A stretch of DNA of 64,000 nucleotides. Origin: Bacteroides bouchesdurhonensis (GTDB lineage Bacteria; Bacteroidota; Bacteroidia; Bacteroidales; Bacteroidaceae). The translations under genes were made by a program, and so were the position numbers. Within the stretch, counting starts at the first letter, position 1. Every line of letters starts with the position of its first letter. The stretch is from assembly GCF_900155865.1 (NCBI RefSeq), contig NZ_LT707006.1, positions 2,065,685-2,129,684 of the forward strand, written 5' to 3'. Positions 54,262 through 63,558 of this stretch are shown piece by piece. The notes beneath the pieces were generated by a model. That model saw only the letters and a list, made by a program, of their open reading frames with translations. It ran no database searches and had not been told where the DNA came from.

Positions 54262-55539
54262 ATGAAAGCACTTTATTGGTCATTTATTCTTATGCTATTG
54301 CCAAGCATGGCATATACACAAAACACCGAGAAAGAGAATGAATTTACGATGTCTATGCAAATCAGACCTCGTGCCGAGTATAGGAATGGAGCTTTGTTTC
54401 CTCGAAATGAAGGACAAGAGGCTGCATCCTTTATCAATAATCGTGCTCGCTTGTCTATGGATTACAAGCGTTCAGATCTGGAAATCAAAATGTCTGCTCA
54501 GCATGTCGGTGTTTGGGGACAAGATCCGCAGATTGACAAGAACGGACGTTTTATCTTGAATGAGGCTTGGGCGAAACTGAATTTCGGACAGGGATTTTTT
54601 GCACAACTAGGTCGTCAATCATTGGTTTATGATGACGAGCGTATCTTAGGTGGGTTGGATTGGAATGTGGCCGGTCGATATCATGATGCGTTGAAGTTAG
54701 GGTATACCAATAAAAATAATGAACTTCACCTTATCCTCGCTTTCAATCAGAATGATGAAAAAAAGATAGGTGGTACTTATTATAATGATGCTACCGGACA
54801 ACCTTACAAGAATATGCAAACGGTTTGGTATCACTATAAAGCAAATAAAGTTCCGTTTGGTGCTTCTCTGCTATTTATGAATCTGGGATTAGAAACGGGA
54901 GATGCAGCTACACAGGACTCTCATACCCGTTACTTGCAAACAATGGGAACTTATCTCACGTATAAGAATAATAGTTGGAACTTAGATGGTGCTTTCTACT
55001 ATCAGATGGGTAAGAATAAGAATACGGAGAAAGTTTCTGCTTTGATGGGAAGTGTACAGGCTTCTTATACTTTTAATCAGACATGGGGAGCGGTAGTCAG
55101 CCTTGATTATTTAAGTGGTGATAAAGGTAATGGAGATAAATATAAAGCCTTTGATCCTCTTTACGGGACGCATCATAAGTTTTACGGAGGAATGGATTAC
55201 TTCTATGCTTCTTTGTTTAAAGACGGGTTTGCGCCGGGGCTAATGGATAGTCGTGTTGGAGTCCGTTTCCGTGCATCTGCCAAAGTAGATATGGAACTGA
55301 ATTATCACTATTTTACCACTGCGGTTAAACTAGCGGATTTGAGCAAATCATTAGGTTCAGAGGTTGATTATCAGATTAACTGGACTGTTATGAAAGATGT
55401 GAAACTGTCTGCTGGATATTCTTTCATGCGTGGTACAAAAACAATGGATGTAGTGAAAGGAGGAGATCATAAAAGTTGGCAGGACTGGGGATGGGTCTCG
55501 CTGAATATAAATCCGAAAGTTTTATTCGTAAAATGGTAA
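54262..55539 (+). CDS. Alginate-export-family outer-membrane porin
   Basis: 425 residues with signal peptide MKALYWSFILMLLPSMAYTQ and a 16-18-strand barrel pattern. The N-terminal region FTMSMQIRPRAEYRNGALFP, then NNRARLSMDYKRSDLEIKMS and EAWAKLNFGQGFFAQLGRQS match alginate_exp-type porins. It is the last gene of the nrf cluster, 8 bases after CcsA, so it probably lets nitrite or another small anion into the periplasm rather than exporting alginate. Confidence 0.85.
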   Translation: MKALYWSFILMLLPSMAYTQNTEKENEFTMSMQIRPRAEYRNGALFPRNEGQEAASFINNRARLSMDYKRSDLEIKMSAQHVGVWGQDPQIDKNGRFILNEAWAKLNFGQGFFAQLGRQSLVYDDERILGGLDWNVAGRYHDALKLGYTNKNNELHLILAFNQNDEKKIGGTYYNDATGQPYKNMQTVWYHYKANKVPFGASLLFMNLGLETGDAATQDSHTRYLQTMGTYLTYKNNSWNLDGAFYYQMGKNKNTEKVSALMGSVQASYTFNQTWGAVVSLDYLSGDKGNGDKYKAFDPLYGTHHKFYGGMDYFYASLFKDGFAPGLMDSRVGVRFRASAKVDMELNYHYFTTAVKLADLSKSLGSEVDYQINWTVMKDVKLSAGYSFMRGTKTMDVVKGGDHKSWQDWGWVSLNINPKVLFVKW

Positions 55540-55564
55540 CAAGCATATCTTATATAAATTCAAA

Positions 55565-55652
55565 CTGTGCCACTTCGGTGGCACAGTTGTGCCAATAAGG
55601 TGGCACGACTGTGTCACTAGGGTGGCATAAGTGTGCCAGTAAGGTGGCACAA
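55565..55652. repeat. Four tandem 22-bp palindromic units
   Basis: Four adjoining 22-base units (55565-55586, 55587-55608, 55609-55630, 55631-55652) each read TGTGCCA..GGTGGCAC with small changes. The first is a perfect 9-bp stem with a TTCG tetraloop; the others have loops such as ATAA, TAGG, GTAA. They start 26 bases after the porin stop. No spacers, so not a CRISPR array. Confidence 0.85.
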
Positions 55653-55767
55653 CATTGTTTATTAAATAGGAAATAAGGTTGTAATACTACTCTATAGAAT
55701 AGGGCACTTATTGAACTAAAATAAAATGAATAGAGAATGAGTGAGTGCCCCGTAAACAGGGGATAAT

Positions 55768-56457
55768 TTAGATGTATTTTTCTAATGCCGTTTGGTTCAA
55801 AATCTCTATTCGTTTTCCTTCCATTGTGATTAGTTGTTCCTTGATCATTTTATTGATTTCTTTGGATAAAGCAGGACGTGTTACGTTTAGATATTCGGCC
55901 AATTGAGACTGAGTGTGCATAATATTCACTATCAAAGAGTCCTTCTTCTTATGCTCAAACAGGTAAACAATGAATCTTTCCCGCACAGTCTTGCGTGAAA
56001 GAGGTTTTAATCGAGATACTGTGCAAATGTTGCAATTACCAGCAATACATAGAAAATTATGCAGTACTTGAGGGTCTTGGCTGATGACCTTGAAAGTCGA
56101 TTCTTTAGTAGCCATCAACACTACACTATTTTCAATAGCTGTGAAAGTGGCAGGTAGTGTATTGTTTGAGTTAAACAGATGGGGAGTGGCAAAAGTGCGT
56201 GGAGCAATGATGTATTCAATCATCACTTCATTTCCTAGTCCGTCGATAATATCAGTACGCAATTTCCCCTCTAACAATACAAAGAGCTTATTACAAGGTG
56301 TACCTTGCATAACGACAATTTCCTTTTTATCCGCTTCATAAACCACAAACTCCAACTTATCAAGCAAAGAATGCTTGATATTTAATGGTAATTCCTGAAA
56401 GAGAGGAATTTTAAATAACTTTTCTTTATGCGAATCGGATAGCGGTATCTTTCTCAT
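55768..56457 (-). CDS. Crp/Fnr-family transcriptional regulator
   Basis: 229 residues: a cyclic-nucleotide-binding-like beta-roll (residues about 20-140, KKEIVVMQGTPCNKLFVLLE, GKLRT) and a C-terminal winged helix-turn-helix (SQLAEYLNVTRPALSKEINK). The cysteines (Cys52, and the CIAGNCNIC cluster near 138-146) could bind a metal or cluster, though not in the Fnr arrangement. It sits convergent to the nrf cluster and is a likely regulator of it under anaerobic nitrosative conditions; that is inference. Confidence 0.87.
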   Translation of the reverse strand: MRKIPLSDSHKEKLFKIPLFQELPLNIKHSLLDKLEFVVYEADKKEIVVMQGTPCNKLFVLLEGKLRTDIIDGLGNEVMIEYIIAPRTFATPHLFNSNNTLPATFTAIENSVVLMATKESTFKVISQDPQVLHNFLCIAGNCNICTVSRLKPLSRKTVRERFIVYLFEHKKKDSLIVNIMHTQSQLAEYLNVTRPALSKEINKMIKEQLITMEGKRIEILNQTALEKYI

Positions 56458-56482
56458 TGTTTTGTGATATTGTGTACTAGGG

Positions 56483-56490
56483 CAAAGATA
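56483..56490 (-). promoter_or_regulatory. -7 promoter element of the Crp/Fnr gene
   Basis: TATCTTTG on the minus strand, 25 bases before the start codon. Confidence 0.6.
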
Positions 56491-56607
56491 TAAATTATAA
56501 ATGGGTAGGAAAAATTTTTCTTCTTTTTGTTGCTTGTTTGGAGCTTGTTAGTGAGTCTGGAAGTTAAGAATTCCCTTCTTCATTTAGAACTAATTTCTGG
56601 CTAAGTA

Positions 56608-56638
56608 TTTGATCTGCCATAGAATTATCCTAATTTTG
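56608..56638 (+). promoter_or_regulatory. Promoter of the metallo-beta-lactamase-fold gene
   Basis: TTTG (56608-56611), exactly 19 bases, then TAATTTTG (56631-56638): a full Bacteroidales promoter. It excludes the in-frame GTG start at 56638. Confidence 0.8.
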
Positions 56639-56679
56639 TGGCAGAACTTTTTGTTGGATATAATTCTAAAATCAAAATC

Positions 56680-57507
56680 ATGGGATATACAATAACCACC
56701 CTTGTAGAGAATTGTGTCTATGGACGCAAATTGCAAGCTGAACATGGGCTATCTCTTTATATTGAGGCCTCCGGTTATCGATTGCTCTTTGATACAGGTG
56801 CATCCGATCTGTTCATACGTAATGCGCGTTTGTTACATATTGATCTGCAAACAGTAGATTATTTGATTCTTTCTCATGGTCATAGTGACCATACAGGCGG
56901 GTTACGTTATTTTCTGGAATTGAATAGCCGAGCAACAGTCGTTTGTAAACGAGAAGTTTTTTCTCCGAAATTTAAGGATGATCGTGAGAATGGAATTAAA
57001 CATACACAGACATTCGAAATTTCCCGCTTTCGTTTCATTGATGACCAAACAGAACTTGTTCCCGGAGTTTTTCTTTTCCCGTCTTTTGAGATTGTAGATC
57101 AAGAAGACACTCATTTTGAACGTTTTTGGGTACAGCAGGAGGAGGGCCGTAAAATACCTGATACCTTTCAGGATGAATTGGCGGTGGCTTTGGTTGATTC
57201 TAAGGGGCTGAATGTGCTAAGTGCATGTTCTCACCGCGGAATTACGAATATATTGCGGACTATACAGGAGGCATTTCCCGGACTCTCTTGTAATCTGGTA
57301 TTAGGTGGCTTTCATATTCATAATGCGGAAGAGCAGAAATATCGGGTGATTGCGAGTTACTTAAGAAACTTTTTACCTCTTCAAATAGGTGTTTGCCATT
57401 GTACAGGGGTAGATAAGTATGCATTCTTTTATCGGGATTTTGGGGAGAGAATATTCTATAACTATACAGGAAGAATTATCCAAACTGATTTGAAAAATAA
57501 TATATAA
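56680..57507 (+). CDS. Metallo-beta-lactamase-fold hydrolase
   Basis: 276 residues with the zinc motif SHGHSDHTGGL, FDTGASDLFIRNA and a late ACSHRGITNIL and GGFHIHNAEEQ. It resembles the dihydropterin-type phosphate synthase subfamily of MBL proteins. Start at 56680 fixed by the promoter. It is followed after 9 bases by the tricorn-like protease. Substrate unknown. Confidence 0.85.
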   Translation: MGYTITTLVENCVYGRKLQAEHGLSLYIEASGYRLLFDTGASDLFIRNARLLHIDLQTVDYLILSHGHSDHTGGLRYFLELNSRATVVCKREVFSPKFKDDRENGIKHTQTFEISRFRFIDDQTELVPGVFLFPSFEIVDQEDTHFERFWVQQEEGRKIPDTFQDELAVALVDSKGLNVLSACSHRGITNILRTIQEAFPGLSCNLVLGGFHIHNAEEQKYRVIASYLRNFLPLQIGVCHCTGVDKYAFFYRDFGERIFYNYTGRIIQTDLKNNI

Positions 57508-57516
57508 TTGATTGAT

Positions 57517-60500
57517 ATGAAGAAATTTATTACATGTTTAACACTTGCGCTGACGGCATTATCCGGTTATGCTGTCACCCCTTTATGGATGCGTGATGCA
57601 CGTATCTCACCGGATGGAACGGAAATTGTGTTTTGTTATAAAGGAGATATTTATAAAGTACCTTCCCAAGGAGGTACTGCTACTCAATTGACAACGCAAG
57701 CATCCTATGAAGCCAATCCGGTATGGTCGCCCGACGGAAAGAAAATAGCATTTGCCAGTGACCGTAACGGTAATTTTGACCTTTTTATTATGTCTGCCAA
57801 TGGAGGAGTAGCTCAACGACTTACGAGTCATTCAGCTTCAGAAATACCTTCGGCTTTTACTCCTGACGGGCAGTATGTACTTTTTTCAGCTTCTATTCAA
57901 GACCCTGCAAGCAGTGCATTGTTTCCTTCCGGAGCAATGACAGAATTATATAAAGTTCCTGTAAACGGAGGGCAGACAGAACAAGTACTGGCAACACCTG
58001 CCGAACGAGTTTGTTTTGACAAAGTGGGGAAGAACTTTCTTTATCAGGATCAAAAAGGTTTTGAAAATGAATGGAGAAAACATCATACATCGTCGATTAC
58101 AAGAGATCTTTGGTTATATGATATCCAGAACGGAAAGCATACGAACCTGACCAATCGGGGAGGAGAAGATAGGGACCCGGTTTTTGCGCCGGATGGAAAT
58201 TCTGTTTATTTTTTGAGTGAACGTAACGGAGGATCATTTAATGTCTATTCTTTCCCATTGAATGCTCCTCAGCAGGTGAAGGCTATAACTGAGTTCCGTA
58301 CTCATCCGGTACGATTCCTGTCGGTGAGTGATAAAGGTACGTTGTGTTATACTTATGACGGTGAACTTTATACACAGGAGACAAATGCTCGTCCTAAGAA
58401 AGTGAAAGTGGAATTAGTTCGTGATGATGAGCCTCAACTGACTACATTAAGATTCTCTCAAGGAGCAACTTCTGCCAGCGTATCGCCTGACGGAAAGCAA
58501 GTCGCTTTTATCGTACGTGGTGATGTTTTTGTGACTGCGACAGAATATGGAACAACAAAACAAATAACAAATACTCCGGCTGGCGAGTCTGCTGTTTCTT
58601 TTGCTCCAGACAACCGTACATTGGTTTATGCTAGTGAACGGAATGGCAATTGGCAACTTTATACCGCTAAAATAGCTCGTAAAGAAGAAGCGAATTTTCC
58701 AAATGCAACTCTTATCGATGAGGAAGTGTTGCTTCCTTCAAAAACAGTAGAACGTACTTATCCGCAATATTCTCCGGATGGCAAAGAATTGGCTTTTATT
58801 GAAGATCGTGTTCGGTTGATGGTGTATAACTTGGAGACGAAAAAGGTACGTCAGGTTACGGATGGTTCTACCTGGTTTAATACAGGAGGTGGTTTTGATT
58901 ATGAATGGTCGCCCGACGGTAAATGGTTTACCCTTGAATTTATAGGAAACCGTCATGATCCTTATTCGGATATAGGTATTGTCAGTGCTGAAGGAGGAGA
59001 AATCACTAATTTGACAAATAGCGGATATATCAGTGGTTCTCCGCGTTGGGTGCTCGATGGAAATGCAATTCTTTTCCAAACAGAGCGTTATGGTATGCGT
59101 GCACACGCTTCGTGGGGATCACAACAGGACGTTATGCTAGTATTTTTGAATCAGGATGCTTATGATCGTTATCGCTTGAGTAAAGAGGATTTCGAACTGC
59201 TCAAAGACTTTGAGAAGGAACAGAAAAAGGCAAAAGAGAAAGAGAAGGAAACAGACAAGAAGAAAGACGGAGATAAGGTTAAAAAAGAGACGGAAGATAA
59301 AGACAAGAATAAAACCGAAGATAAAAAAGAGGATAAGAAAGATATTGTCGTGGAACTAAAAGGGATTGAAGACCGAATTGTACGCCTCACTCCTAATTCA
59401 TCTAATTTAGGTAGTGCTATCTTGTCGAAAGATGGAGAGAATCTTTATTATTTCTCAGCTTTTGAAGGAGGATATGATCTTTGGAAAATGAATCTTCGTG
59501 AGAAGAATACGAAACGTCTGCATAAATTGAACTCGGGATGGGCATCGTTGATGCTTGATAAAGATGGGAGTATATTCTTATTGGGCAGTAAAAATATGCA
59601 AAAGATGGATGCGAAATCGGATGCCTTGAAATCCATTAATTATCTGGCTGAGATGAGGATGGACTTGGCAGCCGAACGGGAGGCTATGTTTGACCATGTA
59701 TATAAGCAACAGCAAAAACGTTTTTACAATCTCAATATGCATGGAATAGATTGGGATACTATGACTGCCGCTTATCGCAAATTTCTGCCTCATATCGACA
59801 ATAATTATGACTTTGCCGAATTGTTGAGCGAGTGGTTAGGTGAACTAAATGTATCACATACCGGAGGACGCTATTATCCGAGAGGTAATGGAGATGTGAC
59901 TTCTAATTTAGGTTTATTGTTTGACTGGACTTATCAGGGAAAGGGTATGCAGATAGCTGAGATTGTGGAGAAAGGGCCGTTCGATCATTCTCGTACCAAG
60001 GTCAAGACGGGATGTATCATTGAAAAGATTAATGGAGAAGAGATTACTTCTGATAATAATATAACGAACTTGTTGAACAATCAAGCAAGAAAGAAAACGC
60101 TGGTTTCTATCTATGATCCACAGAGTAAAGAGCGTTGGGATGAAGTGGTGATGCCAATCACAAGCGGACAGTTGAATGGATTATTATATGATCGGTGGGT
60201 GAAACAACGTGCGGCAGATGTTGAGAAGTGGTCAAATGGACGGTTAGGATATGTTCATATTCAGTCTATGGGAGATGATAGTTTCCGTACTGTTTACTCG
60301 GATATATTGGGGAAATATAATGATTGTGAGGGGATTGTAATTGATACGCGGTTTAATGGAGGGGGGCGTTTGCACGAAGATATTGAAATCCTATTCAGTG
60401 GACAGAAATATTTCACTCAAGTGGTGCGTGGGCGTGAAGCTTGTGATATGCCCAGCCGCCGTTGGAATAAGCCTTCCATTATGTTGCAGTGCGAAGCTAA

Positions 60501-60804
60501 CTATTCGAATGCACATGGCACTCCTTGGGTATATAGCCATCGTAACATAGGCAAACTTGTCGGAATGCCTGTGCCGGGTACGATGACTAGCGTGTCTTGG
60601 GAAACTTTACAAGATCCTTCATTAGTTTTTGGTATTCCTATTATTGGTTATCGTTTGCCTGATGGTAGTTATTTGGAAAATACTCAATTGGAACCGGACA
60701 TTAAAGTAGCCAATAGTCCTGAAAAGGTGGTTAAAGGTGAAGATACACAATTGAAAGCTGCGGTTGATGAGCTTCTAAAAGAGGTGGACGGATTAAAGAA
60801 ATAG
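57517..60804 (+). CDS. Tricorn-like S41 protease
   Basis: 1095 residues, exported (signal MKKFITCLTLALTALSGYAV). Domains: an N-terminal WD40-like beta-propeller of the TolB/tricorn type (repeats DGTEIVFCYKGDIYKVPSQG, SPDGKKIAFASDRNGNFDLF), a second propeller to about 640, a helical C1 region, a PDZ domain (about 800-900) and an S41 peptidase core with probable nucleophile in EANYSNAHGTPW and GMPVPGTMTSVSWETL. A Lys/Glu/Asp-rich insert (about 567-615) splits the second propeller. It probably trims peptides in the periplasm. Confidence 0.9.
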   Translation: MKKFITCLTLALTALSGYAVTPLWMRDARISPDGTEIVFCYKGDIYKVPSQGGTATQLTTQASYEANPVWSPDGKKIAFASDRNGNFDLFIMSANGGVAQRLTSHSASEIPSAFTPDGQYVLFSASIQDPASSALFPSGAMTELYKVPVNGGQTEQVLATPAERVCFDKVGKNFLYQDQKGFENEWRKHHTSSITRDLWLYDIQNGKHTNLTNRGGEDRDPVFAPDGNSVYFLSERNGGSFNVYSFPLNAPQQVKAITEFRTHPVRFLSVSDKGTLCYTYDGELYTQETNARPKKVKVELVRDDEPQLTTLRFSQGATSASVSPDGKQVAFIVRGDVFVTATEYGTTKQITNTPAGESAVSFAPDNRTLVYASERNGNWQLYTAKIARKEEANFPNATLIDEEVLLPSKTVERTYPQYSPDGKELAFIEDRVRLMVYNLETKKVRQVTDGSTWFNTGGGFDYEWSPDGKWFTLEFIGNRHDPYSDIGIVSAEGGEITNLTNSGYISGSPRWVLDGNAILFQTERYGMRAHASWGSQQDVMLVFLNQDAYDRYRLSKEDFELLKDFEKEQKKAKEKEKETDKKKDGDKVKKETEDKDKNKTEDKKEDKKDIVVELKGIEDRIVRLTPNSSNLGSAILSKDGENLYYFSAFEGGYDLWKMNLREKNTKRLHKLNSGWASLMLDKDGSIFLLGSKNMQKMDAKSDALKSINYLAEMRMDLAAEREAMFDHVYKQQQKRFYNLNMHGIDWDTMTAAYRKFLPHIDNNYDFAELLSEWLGELNVSHTGGRYYPRGNGDVTSNLGLLFDWTYQGKGMQIAEIVEKGPFDHSRTKVKTGCIIEKINGEEITSDNNITNLLNNQARKKTLVSIYDPQSKERWDEVVMPITSGQLNGLLYDRWVKQRAADVEKWSNGRLGYVHIQSMGDDSFRTVYSDILGKYNDCEGIVIDTRFNGGGRLHEDIEILFSGQKYFTQVVRGREACDMPSRRWNKPSIMLQCEANYSNAHGTPWVYSHRNIGKLVGMPVPGTMTSVSWETLQDPSLVFGIPIIGYRLPDGSYLENTQLEPDIKVANSPEKVVKGEDTQLKAAVDELLKEVDGLKK

Positions 60805-60839
60805 AAGAATCTTATTTTAAGAATCATCCTATTTCTGAT

Positions 60840-60884
60840 GCGTGGATTTTACTGATTCGATAAAGAGTTCGGTAAAATCCACGC
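60840..60884 (+). terminator. Intrinsic terminator after the tricorn-like gene
   Basis: GCGTGGATTTTAC (60840-60852) pairs perfectly with GTAAAATCCACGC (60872-60884), then TTAATTGTTT. The T-tract is weak but the 13-bp stem is strong. Confidence 0.75.
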
Positions 60885-60993
60885 TTAATTGTTTATGACG
60901 GCACTGTCCAAAATATTGTGTAAGTGGAAACTGGATTCATTTATAGGTTCTCTTTATAGGTACTATAGAATATTTTGTGTGATATACTATCCA

Positions 60994-63357
60994 TTAATTC
61001 TCGTCATTTCCCTTGTTTGCAATAGAAAAAATCACAGCAAAACAACTACCTTTTCCTACTTCTGAATATACTTCTATGCGTCCTGATAGTTTTTCAATAA
61101 TAACCTTACAAATAGGAAGTCCGAGACCGCTTCCTTGTCCAAACTCATCGCTCTTGTAAAAACGGTTAAAGATCACCATAAGTTCCTTATCATCAATTCC
61201 CTTACCGCTGTCTTTCACATATATGCAAACTTCATTGCGAGTCTGGTTGATTTTACATCCTAATGTGATATACCCACTTTGGGTAAACTTGTTGGCATTG
61301 TTCAATAAGTTAGAAATAACTTGGATGAAGCGTGAACGGTCTATATTTACAGGTAGAATCATTGTTTCATCCAATTCAAGATGAAACTGCAAGGAAGGTT
61401 GGATTAATGACTGATATTTGCAATAAATCTCTTTGATAATTTTTGTTACATCCCATACTTTTATATCAAAATCCATGTTACCGGAGTCTAAATGGGATAT
61501 TTCCAGCACATCATTTATAAGCTTTAAAAGCAGTTCATTATTATGATTGATGATTTCCAGCATACTTTTCTTTTCATCTTGGTCGATTTCGTCGGCACTT
61601 TCTACCAATAAGTTAGTGAATCCTACAATGGCATTGAGTGGAGTGCGAATTTCGTGACTCATGTTATTGAGGAAGGATTGTTTCAATTCAGCCTTTTCAG
61701 CCATTTCTTTGGCTAAAATAAGTTGATGTTCGCGTTCTACGACTTCTTGGATATTCTGCATAATGCCTGCCAGCATTGTCTCACCTTGTGCATCAGTCAG
61801 GCTACGGCATCGGAGTTCGTGCCATTGAAAGTTATTCTTATCGTTGAAACAGAATCGTATACGCAATATTTGTATGCTTGAAGACTTGTATAGTGTTTCC
61901 TTATATGAATCTAATAGTTGCAGATCATCAGGATGTACATACTTTAAAAGATCAGTTTGAGTAAAACGACGTTGTTTTAGCCCTGTCAAACGAATGAAAT
62001 GGTCGTCAAATTCTATTTCGCCTCTATGCATGTTCCAGAGCGAAATCTGGCCTCCATCTGTAGAAAGAGTCAAACGTTTATGGGCTTCCTGAAGAATATT
62101 CAGATTTTTATGTTCGATCAGAGAACGTCGATAAATACGTAACAGTATAATGGATATAAGGATGAATGCAAGAATGAATAATCCAATTAAAAAATAGAGT
62201 TCCTTACGGTAACGATCATGAAAAGAATAATTGATAATGCGCACGTTTGAGGATACATCCTTAATATCATAATCGCTATAAGTTGAGAAACAACTCCAAT
62301 CCAACACATATTCTTTTTCCAAATCTCTTATTTTAGCCATGCCGATCTTTTCTTTATTAAATAATTGGATAGCCAGATCGACAGCAGCCCGGGCAGAAAT
62401 CTCTTCGGTAGCCATATAACCTCCCACAATGTTGGTTCCTTCTCCGAATCCTCTGTGTAAACAACTGAAAGAAGGAATATTTAGAGTTTTGACTATTGGA
62501 AGTGCTGCTAGATCGAATTTATCAAGTAAAAATACTCTTTTCCCCTGATCGGATTTTGATCGATCCAATATAGAAAGTAAAGAACTGTTTTTAAGGTATT
62601 GGAAAGGATAAAGGCTAATCATCAAATCTTCCTTTTTATTGTGGACGACTGCCGGCATGAGGCTATAATATTCAACCATTTGCCTGACCTCTTCATATTC
62701 AAGTTCATTGGTAAATGCTGACTGTGGGCTTATAAAACGCACATCTTTTCTATCAACGATATGGGTTAGTAAGTCAAAAGATTGACGTCCGAGTGGAGTT
62801 AAATCAACATTATAAATAACTTCTATGCTTTTATGGGGTTGCAATGACCGGATAAATTCAATGTTACGTTTAAAGTCCGGAGTATCACGTAAAAAATATA
62901 CTTTTCTGGTCTCATATTCTTTAATAAGTTTCTCGTTAGGGAAATGTACATTGCAAGCTACTACGGGAATGGAGGAAAGGAGACGGTGTTTGGTTGATAA
63001 TAAAGAATTGACGGATTGATCTCCAACTGTCAGGATAAGATCTATAGGTTTATTTTTGATAGTTTCCAGATAATTACTCATATTTTCTATTCCAACTTTC
63101 TGGCAGGAATTATTGCAATCAAGATAGAACTTATTAAAAATAGGCTCTATTCCTTGGTCTCTGAACTCCTGCTTTAAAAGTTCTTCAAAATTTCCGTTGC
63201 CAATGCTGTTTTCTGAGAAAGAATAGATGAGGGAGATATATTTAGGTGTTCTATTATTTGTGATATACCACCGTTTGAAGTTATAGCCACATAAAAAGGT
63301 GGCAAACAAACAGACAACAATGAATATGTATTTATACTTGAAATTAACAAATGTCAT
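60994..63357 (-). CDS. Membrane sensor histidine kinase with substrate-binding-protein-like periplasmic domain
   Basis: 787 residues. A membrane helix (about 8-24) is followed by a periplasmic domain of about 360 residues built like the ABC-type substrate-binding proteins (PF04392-like: LILTVGDQSVNSLLSTKHRL, SIPVVACNVHFP, SIEVIYNVDLTPLGRQS, GYMATEEISARAAVDLAIQL). A second helix (about 390-412), a PAS domain (430-540), HisKA with His568 in NNMSHEIRTPLNAIVGFTN, and HATPase (NLLNNANKFTQ, DSGKGID, GSGLGLPICKVI) follow. No receiver or output domain and no partner gene adjoins it. Confidence 0.9.
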   Translation of the reverse strand: MTFVNFKYKYIFIVVCLFATFLCGYNFKRWYITNNRTPKYISLIYSFSENSIGNGNFEELLKQEFRDQGIEPIFNKFYLDCNNSCQKVGIENMSNYLETIKNKPIDLILTVGDQSVNSLLSTKHRLLSSIPVVACNVHFPNEKLIKEYETRKVYFLRDTPDFKRNIEFIRSLQPHKSIEVIYNVDLTPLGRQSFDLLTHIVDRKDVRFISPQSAFTNELEYEEVRQMVEYYSLMPAVVHNKKEDLMISLYPFQYLKNSSLLSILDRSKSDQGKRVFLLDKFDLAALPIVKTLNIPSFSCLHRGFGEGTNIVGGYMATEEISARAAVDLAIQLFNKEKIGMAKIRDLEKEYVLDWSCFSTYSDYDIKDVSSNVRIINYSFHDRYRKELYFLIGLFILAFILISIILLRIYRRSLIEHKNLNILQEAHKRLTLSTDGGQISLWNMHRGEIEFDDHFIRLTGLKQRRFTQTDLLKYVHPDDLQLLDSYKETLYKSSSIQILRIRFCFNDKNNFQWHELRCRSLTDAQGETMLAGIMQNIQEVVEREHQLILAKEMAEKAELKQSFLNNMSHEIRTPLNAIVGFTNLLVESADEIDQDEKKSMLEIINHNNELLLKLINDVLEISHLDSGNMDFDIKVWDVTKIIKEIYCKYQSLIQPSLQFHLELDETMILPVNIDRSRFIQVISNLLNNANKFTQSGYITLGCKINQTRNEVCIYVKDSGKGIDDKELMVIFNRFYKSDEFGQGSGLGLPICKVIIEKLSGRIEVYSEVGKGSCFAVIFSIANKGNDEN

Positions 63358-63558
63358 AACTTATTTTATTCCAACAAGAATAATATCGTTTTCAAGGTGG
63401 TAAAGTTCTCGGTTAAATATATATTAGTGAGTATTTACCTTTTGAACTATTTTGCTGAATTTTATATTTTTCTAGTTGTATTTCTCATTTGATTGTTTGC
63501 TTTGTTCCCTATTATCTGGAAAATAGTATGGAACTTATTGTGAATTCACCTGTCTTTC

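Noticed and set aside
55565..55652. Possible CRISPR array
   Set aside because: Units are directly adjacent with no unique spacers and no cas genes are in the window.
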